Of a stretch of 11,020 bases of DNA, positions 6,546 to 11,020 are shown one piece after another. The stretch spans positions 1 through 11,020 of the forward strand of contig DASTHS010000318.1 in NCBI GenBank assembly GCA_035718085.1, read 5' to 3'. The first letter of the stretch is position 1, and the number at the start of each line of letters is the position of its first letter. The DNA comes from DASTHS01 sp035718085. Its GTDB lineage: Bacteria; Actinomycetota; Acidimicrobiia; Acidimicrobiales; Palsa-688. Below the pieces are notes generated by a model. It was not told where the DNA came from. It saw only the letters and a list, made by a program, of their open reading frames with translations, and searched no databases. The position numbers and the translations under genes were made by a program.

Positions 6546-8018
6546 TCAGCCGGCGGCGCGACCGATCGAGCGGGCCAGGGCGTGGGCGGCGCCGGCCTCC
6601 ACCCCCACGATGGTGAGGTCGTCACCGGCCTGCAGGCGGGTGTCGCCCCGCACGGCGATCAGCCGGCCGTCGCGCACCAGCAGGGAGATCCACGCCCCGG
6701 CCGGCAGGGCGTCGAGGGCGGCCACCTCGGCGCCGTCGGCGTCCGAGCCCGACCGCACCGTCACCCGCAGCACGTCGTCGGGGGCGTCGGGCAGGCGCAC
6801 CCCGACCGCCCACGGCTGGGGCTCCACGATCGACACCGGCAGGCGCAGCCGGGAGGCGACCACGCCGACCGTGCCGCCCTGGGCGACCACCGACAGGGCC
6901 ACCACGACGACCACCACGCCGTAGAGCCGGTCGGCGTCGGCGAGGTGGGCGGCGAAGAGGTAGCCGCCCAGCAGGATCGGCACGGCGCCCTTCAGTCCGG
7001 CGAACACCACGAACAGCCGCTCGTTGCGCCGCATCCGCCCGGTGAGGGCCAGGAGCGGCCCGACGGCGAGGGGGCGCACCACCGCGGCGAGCAACGCCCA
7101 GATGGCCAGCGCCGGGCCCCACACGTCGGGGCGGCCGAGCACGGGCAGCCGTACGGTGAGGCCGAGCACGGCGAACGCCACGATCTCCCCGAGGCTGGCC
7201 AGCGCCCCGTGGAAGCGCTCGACCTCCAGCTTGAACGGCGCCCGCCCGTCCCCGATCACGATGCCGGCCACGAACACCGCCAGGAACCCCGACCCATGAG
7301 CCAGGGCACCGGCGGCGTAGACGGCGAAGGCGGCGGCCAGGGTGCGCAGCGGGTAGAGGCCCTCCGCCGGCAGTGGCAGCCGGCGCATGAGCAGCAGCAG
7401 CAGCCGGCCGGCGAGGAGGCCGACCGCCAGGCCGATGCCCATCTGCTCGAGGAAGGTGCCGGCCACCTCCAGCGCCTGGCCGGCGCCCAGCCGGCCGGCG
7501 CCCACCAGGCTGGCCATGAGGGCGATCCCCACCGGGTCGTTGGCGCCCGACTCGGCCTCGAGGACCGTCCCACTGTCGCCGGCGATGCGCCGCCGGCCGA
7601 GCACCGAGAACACCACGGTCGGGTCGGTGGGCGCCAGGGCGGTGGCGACCAGCAGCGCGGCGTACCAGCCGACGCCGAGCACCAGGTGGACGGCGACGGC
7701 GGCGACGCCGGCGGTGATGAACGTGCCGGCCACCCCCACCAGGCCCACGGCGGCCAGCGCCCCGCGCAGCCGCCCCCACCCCAGGTGCATGCCCCCGTCG
7801 AAGAGCACCAACACCAGCGCGACGGTCACGACCCGCTGCACGCCGAACGGCGACAGGCGTTGCAGCGACGGGGCCAACTGTCCGACCGCGGCGGCACCGA
7901 AGAGCACCACCGCCGGCAGCGGCACGCCGCTGCGGGAGCTCAGGCGGCTGGCGGCGAGGACGACGAGGCCGGCGCAGGCGGCCACGATGATCGCCAGGGC
8001 GAAGGGGGTGTCGGTCAC
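6546..8018 (-). CDS. CPA1-family cation (K+ or Na+)/proton antiporter with C-terminal RCK/TrkA-C-like domain
   Basis: This 490-residue membrane protein has about a dozen hydrophobic helices over residues 5-395. CPA1/NhaP hallmarks are present: LFDGG at 72-76, the ion-binding TDP at 131-133 (ALAPTDPTVVFSVLG), and ESGANDP at 156-162 with the N160-D161 pair. A later GLKGAVPILLGGYL segment fits the family. About 90 C-terminal residues are soluble, with a beta-rich pattern (WISLLVRDGRLIAVRGDTRL, then DDLTIVG) typical of a TrkA-C/RCK-C ligand-binding domain. This resembles NhaP2/CvrA K+/H+ antiporters, but the protein ends where the E. coli protein continues into a further domain. The likely role is cytoplasmic pH or K+ control. 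The start is GTG 8018, with GGAGG (8022-8026) 3 bases upstream. Ion choice cannot be told from sequence. Confidence 0.9.
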   Translation of the reverse strand: MTDTPFALAIIVAACAGLVVLAASRLSSRSGVPLPAVVLFGAAAVGQLAPSLQRLSPFGVQRVVTVALVLVLFDGGMHLGWGRLRGALAAVGLVGVAGTFITAGVAAVAVHLVLGVGWYAALLVATALAPTDPTVVFSVLGRRRIAGDSGTVLEAESGANDPVGIALMASLVGAGRLGAGQALEVAGTFLEQMGIGLAVGLLAGRLLLLLMRRLPLPAEGLYPLRTLAAAFAVYAAGALAHGSGFLAVFVAGIVIGDGRAPFKLEVERFHGALASLGEIVAFAVLGLTVRLPVLGRPDVWGPALAIWALLAAVVRPLAVGPLLALTGRMRRNERLFVVFAGLKGAVPILLGGYLFAAHLADADRLYGVVVVVVALSVVAQGGTVGVVASRLRLPVSIVEPQPWAVGVRLPDAPDDVLRVTVRSGSDADGAEVAALDALPAGAWISLLVRDGRLIAVRGDTRLQAGDDLTIVGVEAGAAHALARSIGRAAG

Positions 8019-8137
8019 GGGCCTCCGGGCGCGTCGGACGAGGTGCCGACCAGACTTCCCGGCTCACCCGCCTCCCATGCTACGGCGACGTGGCCGCCTG
8101 CCGGGCCGGCGGGGCGGGTAGGTGCACCCCTGCCGCC
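8019..8137. other. Divergent intergenic region between the antiporter and DMT genes
   Basis: These 119 bases must contain the promoters of both neighbours. On the minus strand TAGCAT (from about 8081) resembles a -10 box, but I see no good -35. On the plus strand TAGGTG at 8119-8124 and the overlapping 8-base palindrome GGTGCACC (8121-8128) lie just before the ATG at 8138. No convincing full promoter or operator can be named. Confidence 0.35.
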
Positions 8138-9013
8138 ATGATCATCGCCATCGCCCTCGCCGTGCTCACCGCCGCCACCAACGCGGCGTCCAACGTGCTG
8201 CAGCGCAAGGCGAACATGCAGGAGCCGCCGGAGGTCAGCTTCTCGCTGCGCATGATCGGCGACCTGCTGCGCCGCAAGGTGTGGCTGGCCGGGTTCGCCG
8301 CGGTGCTCGTGTCGTTCCTCCTGCAGGCGGCCGCCCTCCACTTCGGCACCCTGGCGGCCGTCCAGCCGGTGGTGATCCTGGAGCTGCCGCTCACCCTGGT
8401 CGGCGCCATGGTGGCGCTGCACGCCCCCATCGGCCAGCGCGAGTGGCTGGCCGCCGGGCTGCTCACCGTCGGCGTCGTCGCCCTCGTCGGCGGCCTCCAC
8501 CCCACCGGCGGGTCCCCCCGCATCGCCACGGGCGCCTGGCTGCTCGGCCTGGCCGTCGCCGGCGCCGCGGTGGCCGCCCTCGTCGTCGCCGGCGTGCGCC
8601 ACCACGGCGACCTGCGCGGGGCCTTCCTCGGCGGGGCCACCGGCATCGCCTTCGCGGTGACCGCGGCGCTGATGGCCGGCGCCACCGACGCGCTGACCCG
8701 CGGCGGGATCACCGGCCTGTTCACCTCCTGGACGACCTACGCCATGGCCGCGGCCGGCTGCGGGGCCATGTTCCTCACCCAGAACGCCCTCCAGGCCGGC
8801 CGCCTGGTGGCCGCCCAACCGGGCATCACGCTGCTCGACCCCATCGCGTCGGTGCTGTGGGGCACCGTGCTGTTCCACGAGCGCACGGGCGGCTCGGCGC
8901 TGCTGGCCGTGGCCGTCGCCGGGCTGGCCTGCATGGTGGTGGGGGCGGTCGAGCTGAGCCGCTCCGACGCACTGGCCGACGAGCCCGGACGCGAACCCGC
9001 CGCCACCGAGTGA
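8138..9013 (+). CDS. DMT-superfamily (EamA-like) transporter
   Basis: This 291-residue protein is almost entirely hydrophobic, with about nine to ten helices in two halves. The first half starts MIIAIALAVLTAATNAASNV and includes LQRKA, then FLLQAAALHFGTLAAVQPVV; the second ends with a segment DPIASVLWGTVLFHER and a final helix. The AVQPVV and DPIASVLWG segments occupy the positions of the family's QPLLV and EP-type helix starts in actinobacterial DMT proteins. The substrate is unknown; the superfamily includes metabolite and drug exporters. ATG 8138 is preferred over an in-frame GTG at 8090, because the added residues are polar and Cys/Arg/Gly-rich and because helix 1 begins right at the ATG. 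It has no clear ribosome-binding site. It diverges from the antiporter gene and converges on the YaaH-family gene. Confidence 0.8.
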   Translation: MIIAIALAVLTAATNAASNVLQRKANMQEPPEVSFSLRMIGDLLRRKVWLAGFAAVLVSFLLQAAALHFGTLAAVQPVVILELPLTLVGAMVALHAPIGQREWLAAGLLTVGVVALVGGLHPTGGSPRIATGAWLLGLAVAGAAVAALVVAGVRHHGDLRGAFLGGATGIAFAVTAALMAGATDALTRGGITGLFTSWTTYAMAAAGCGAMFLTQNALQAGRLVAAQPGITLLDPIASVLWGTVLFHERTGGSALLAVAVAGLACMVVGAVELSRSDALADEPGREPAATE

Positions 9014-9031
9014 CCGGTGGCGGCGGGTCGC
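8991..9031. terminator. Strong hairpin over the DMT stop codon, probable bidirectional terminator
   Basis: ACCCGCCGCCACCG (8995-9008) and CGGTGGCGGCGGGT (9015-9028) form a perfect 14-bp stem with a 6-base loop, AGTGAC, that contains the stop codon TGA. Three more pairs (8991-8993 with 9029-9031) form past a single bulged A. There is no T-run, as is common for actinobacterial terminators. It lies between convergent genes, so it could stop transcription from both sides. The symmetry extends into coding sequence. Confidence 0.6.
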
Positions 9032-9104
9032 CGGCATGCGGCGGTTGTGCGCTGACGGGCGGGCCCGCCGGACCGGCTGGCCGTCGGCCGCAGGCCCGGG
9101 TCGG

Positions 9105-9875
9105 CTACTGGCCGACCCGCACCCCCGGCATGCCAGCCTGGCGCCCGACGGGACGGGTGGCCCGCCCACCGGGGACGTTGGCCTCCTTCGACCACCTGCC
9201 GAGCGGGATGATGGTGCGCCCGAAACCGTTCTCGAGCATCATGGCCGTCGCCAGCAGCCATGCCCCGCCGGCCGAGGCGACGAACAGCCAGCCGCCGGCA
9301 CGGACGATGCCCAAGCCCGCCCCGCAGAACCCGGCTGCGGTGAACGCCGAGCCGGTGGCCAGGGCGGCCAGGGTGACCAGCAGCAGGCCGCTGTTGGCCG
9401 CGGCGGCGAGGGCGGCGCTGGCCGTGACCAGCGTCAGGCCGATGAACCAGAAGCCGAGCGCCGTGCTGGTGGCGCCCAGGGGGATCGGGCTGGCGGTGTG
9501 GGTGGTCACGAGCAGCTGGAGGATCGACCAGCCGATCCAGAACGATCCCCACACGGCGTGGACGGCCACGGCGAGGCCGTCGCGCGCCCGCAGGCAGGCG
9601 ACGGCGGCGATCACCTGCAGGAGGCCGCCCGCCACGATGGCGATCGGCCACAGCAGCTGTGGGGTGGTCGGGCCGCCGTACCAGCCGGCCTGCCATGCGC
9701 CGACGGCGAGGGTGGCGATCATGAACCCCATGAGGCCCATGATCGACGGGGCCGCCATCGGGGTCAGCACCACCCGGGTGCGGGCCAGCCAGGCGGCGTC
9801 GTCGTCGGCCGTGGCCAGGTCGATGAACCGGTCGTCGTGGTGACCGTCGAGTCTTTCGTGCGTTTGTGTCGCCAT
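9105..9875 (-). CDS. GPR1/FUN34/YaaH-family (SatP-like) acetate transporter homologue
   Basis: This 256-residue membrane protein has six predicted helices after an acidic, soluble N-terminal region of about 35 residues. Family landmarks are GLMGF at 47-51 at the start of helix 1, WGSFWIGW matching YGSFW in E. coli SatP, and a C-terminal FGRTIIPLG matching FGRTVLPIG. The family moves acetate and sometimes succinate across the membrane. The hallmark NPAPL just before GLMGF is APSIM here (42-46), so Asn is lost, which may alter substrate or rate. The start is ATG 9875, set by an excellent AGGAGGT (9884-9890) 8 bases upstream; an ATG at 9914 would place that site inside the gene. It is longer than SatP (188 residues) at both ends. 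It diverges from the PoxB-like gene, which fits acetate metabolism. Confidence 0.82.
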   Translation of the reverse strand: MATQTHERLDGHHDDRFIDLATADDDAAWLARTRVVLTPMAAPSIMGLMGFMIATLAVGAWQAGWYGGPTTPQLLWPIAIVAGGLLQVIAAVACLRARDGLAVAVHAVWGSFWIGWSILQLLVTTHTASPIPLGATSTALGFWFIGLTLVTASAALAAAANSGLLLVTLAALATGSAFTAAGFCGAGLGIVRAGGWLFVASAGGAWLLATAMMLENGFGRTIIPLGRWSKEANVPGGRATRPVGRQAGMPGVRVGQ

Positions 9876-9883
9876 TTTCGGGT

Positions 9884-9890
9884 ACCTCCT
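9884..9890 (-). promoter_or_regulatory. Strong ribosome-binding site for the YaaH-family gene
   Basis: On the minus strand AGGAGGT stands 8 bases before ATG 9875. It is the best Shine-Dalgarno sequence in the window and decides the start of this gene against the upstream ATG at 9914. Confidence 0.85.
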
Positions 9891-9892
9891 CT

Positions 9893-9902
9893 GGCAATTG
9901 CC
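9893..9902. promoter_or_regulatory. Palindrome GGCAATTGCC, possible operator
   Basis: A perfect 10-base palindrome sits 3 bases upstream (minus strand) of the ribosome-binding site of the YaaH-family gene and overlaps TGCCG-N5-CGGCA (9899-9913). It is AT-rich in the middle, which stands out in this GC-rich DNA. A repressor site or a small RNA structure near the ribosome-binding site would both fit, but no regulator is encoded nearby. Confidence 0.3.
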
Positions 9903-9952
9903 GTGAATCGGCACGAGGGCACCTACCCGGCAGGTCGCGACAATGCAGATCA

Positions 9953-9977
9953 GGCGCGTCTGGCTCGCAGACGCGCC
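9953..9977. promoter_or_regulatory. Perfect 10-bp hairpin upstream of the PoxB-like gene
   Basis: GGCGCGTCTG (9953-9962) and CAGACGCGCC (9968-9977) form a perfect stem with loop GCTCG, ending 40 bases before ATG 10018. It lies in the 142-base divergent region, where I find no TANNNT -10 box on the plus strand. It could be an operator, a leader-RNA hairpin or an attenuator for the PoxB-like gene. Confidence 0.4.
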
Positions 9978-10017
9978 CGGTCAGTGCATGCCGCCGGGGA
10001 ACGGGTAGCGGCGCGAC

Positions 10018-11020
10018 ATGCCCACGGTCGCCGAATACCTGCTCGAACGCCTCGCCTCGTGGGGCATCCATCGTGTGTACGGCTACCCCGGCGACGGCAT
10101 CAACGGCTTCCTCGGCGCCTTCGAACACGTCGACGAGCCGGTGTTCACCCAGACCCGCCACGAGGAGATGGCGGCATTCATGGCGTGCGCCCACGCCAAG
10201 TTCACCGGCACCATCGGTGCCTGCATGGCCACCTCGGGCCCCGGCGCCGTGCACCTGCTCAACGGTCTCTACGACGCCAAGCTCGACCACCAGCCGGTCA
10301 TCGCCATCGTGGGCCAGCAAAAGCGCATGTCGCTCGGCGCCCACTACCAGCAGGAGATCGACCTGGCGGTGCTGTTCAAAGACGCCGCCGGCTACACCGC
10401 CACGGTGATGGACAACTTCTCCGCCCGTCACGTGCTCGACCGGGCCATCAAGTCGGCGCTCACCGAGCGGCGCCCGGCGGTGGTGATCGTGCCCGAAGAC
10501 GTCGGCGAGGCCGAGTGGCAGCCGGCGCCCCGCGAGCACGGGGCCACCTTCTCCAGCATCGGGTGGAACTCGCCGCACATGGTGCCCGACGCCGCACTGC
10601 TGCGGCAGGCCGCCGAGGTGCTCAACGCCGGCGAGAAGGTGGCGATCCTGATCGGGCAGGGCGCCCGGGGCGCCGCCGCCGAGGTCGTCGAGGCGGCCGA
10701 CAAGCTGGGCGCGGGGGTGGCCAAGGCGCTGCTCGGCAAGGACGTGCTGCCCGACGCCCTGCCCTTCGTCACCGGGTCGATCGGGCTGCTCGGCACCGAG
10801 CCGTCGAACAAGATGATCGAGCACTGCGACACGCTGTTCATGATCGGGACGTCGTTCCCGTACGCCGAGTGGCTGCCGGAGGAAGGTCAGGCCACCTGCG
10901 TCGAGATCGACATCGACGGGTCGCTGATCGGGGTGCGCTACCCCAACGACGTGTCGCTGGTCGGCGACGCCCGGGACACCCTGCAGGCGCTGCTGCCGAT
11001 GATCGAGCGCAAGGCCGACC
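10018..11020 (+). CDS. PoxB-like thiamine-diphosphate enzyme (pyruvate:quinone oxidoreductase type), N-terminal part
   Basis: The first 334 codons are present and open to the right edge. The N-terminal domain shows YGYPGDGIN (21-29), the catalytic glutamate E49 in RHEEMAAF (E50 in E. coli PoxB), SGPGAVHLLNGLYD (73-86) and GAHYQQE (107-113). The middle FAD-binding domain has GTSFPY (277-282) and ends LVGD...LQALLP, both close to PoxB (GTQFPY; LVGDIKSTLRALLP). PoxB oxidises pyruvate to acetate and CO2 and reduces membrane quinone, using ThDP and FAD. The pyrophosphate-binding C-terminal domain and the membrane-binding tail are outside the window, so activity is unproven; an acetolactate-synthase-like activity is less likely. 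ATG 10018 starts right at the conserved domain but has no clear ribosome-binding site. Its divergent neighbour, a SatP-like transporter, supports an acetate link. Confidence 0.85.
   Translation, partial: MPTVAEYLLERLASWGIHRVYGYPGDGINGFLGAFEHVDEPVFTQTRHEEMAAFMACAHAKFTGTIGACMATSGPGAVHLLNGLYDAKLDHQPVIAIVGQQKRMSLGAHYQQEIDLAVLFKDAAGYTATVMDNFSARHVLDRAIKSALTERRPAVVIVPEDVGEAEWQPAPREHGATFSSIGWNSPHMVPDAALLRQAAEVLNAGEKVAILIGQGARGAAAEVVEAADKLGAGVAKALLGKDVLPDALPFVTGSIGLLGTEPSNKMIEHCDTLFMIGTSFPYAEWLPEEGQATCVEIDIDGSLIGVRYPNDVSLVGDARDTLQALLPMIERKAD

Noticed and set aside
8090..8137. GTG start 16 codons upstream of the DMT gene
   Set aside because: The extra residues are polar and Cys/Arg/Gly-rich. The first membrane helix begins immediately after ATG 8138.
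5016..8141. 1041-residue open frame on the plus strand
   Set aside because: It runs out of frame through the kinase gene and antisense through the antiporter gene. Its sequence is Arg/Gly/Pro/His-rich with no domain.
9058..9069. 12-base palindrome GGCGGGCCCGCC after the DMT gene
   Set aside because: It is pure G and C in a region of about that composition, has no loop, and sits next to a much stronger hairpin. There is no reason to assign it a function.
9876..9914. Upstream ATG for the YaaH-family gene
   Set aside because: It would place the strong AGGAGGT inside the coding sequence and has no ribosome-binding site of its own.
8737..10824. 695-residue open frame on the minus strand
   Set aside because: It overlaps three real genes in the wrong frame, and its composition is low-complexity with no recognisable motif.
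1..11020. CRISPR array, tRNA or rRNA, insertion sequence, phage or defence system
   Set aside because: Nothing with regularly spaced direct repeats, tRNA-like folds or transposase motifs was seen. The window is filled by metabolic and transport genes of uniform composition.

Overview
The window comes from a very GC-rich genome with GTG and TTG starts and tightly packed genes. It carries an actinobacterial-type cytochrome c oxidase subunit IV (CtaF), and its oxidase genes run ctaC-ctaD-ctaF without ctaE. This points to an actinobacterium. An acidimicrobial-type lineage is my guess from the general look of the proteins; the sequence alone does not fix it.

Layout. Positions 1-2094 (+) hold the end of a formate dehydrogenase operon: the C-terminus of the molybdopterin catalytic subunit, a four-cluster Fe-S subunit with a C-terminal membrane anchor, and an NrfD-family membrane subunit. 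A promoter candidate of leaderless type then precedes ctaC, ctaD and ctaF (2134-5074, +), which encode an aa3-type (A-family) haem-copper oxidase. An ABC1/UbiB-family atypical kinase follows (5125-6531, +). A convergent CPA1-type cation/proton antiporter with a C-terminal RCK/TrkA-C-like domain lies at 6546-8018 (-). Divergent from it is a DMT-superfamily membrane protein (8138-9013, +) whose stop codon sits in the loop of a strong hairpin. A GPR1/FUN34/YaaH (SatP-like acetate transporter) protein is at 9105-9875 (-). Divergent from that is a PoxB-like thiamine-diphosphate enzyme that runs off the right edge (10018 onward, +).

How the genes may work together. The theme is aerobic, quinone-linked energy metabolism. 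Formate dehydrogenase would pass electrons through its Fe-S subunit and NrfD subunit to the quinone pool, and the aa3 oxidase would be the terminal oxidase. No bc1 genes are in the window. The PoxB-like enzyme, if it acts like its namesake, oxidises pyruvate to acetate and CO2 and reduces quinone, and the neighbouring acetate-family transporter could move the product. ABC1 kinases are often tied to quinone biology.

The most interesting observations are these. Two of the three protein ligands of the Mg/Mn site at the subunit I/II interface appear to be replaced in a coordinated way (CtaD Asp to Met401, CtaC Glu to Asn205), while all haem, CuA, CuB and proton-channel residues I could place are kept. 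CtaC has no signal peptide or lipobox and a probable leaderless start. The YaaH protein lacks the hallmark NPAPL motif. No CRISPR array, tRNA, rRNA or mobile element was seen, and no gene-free stretch exceeds 300 bases.
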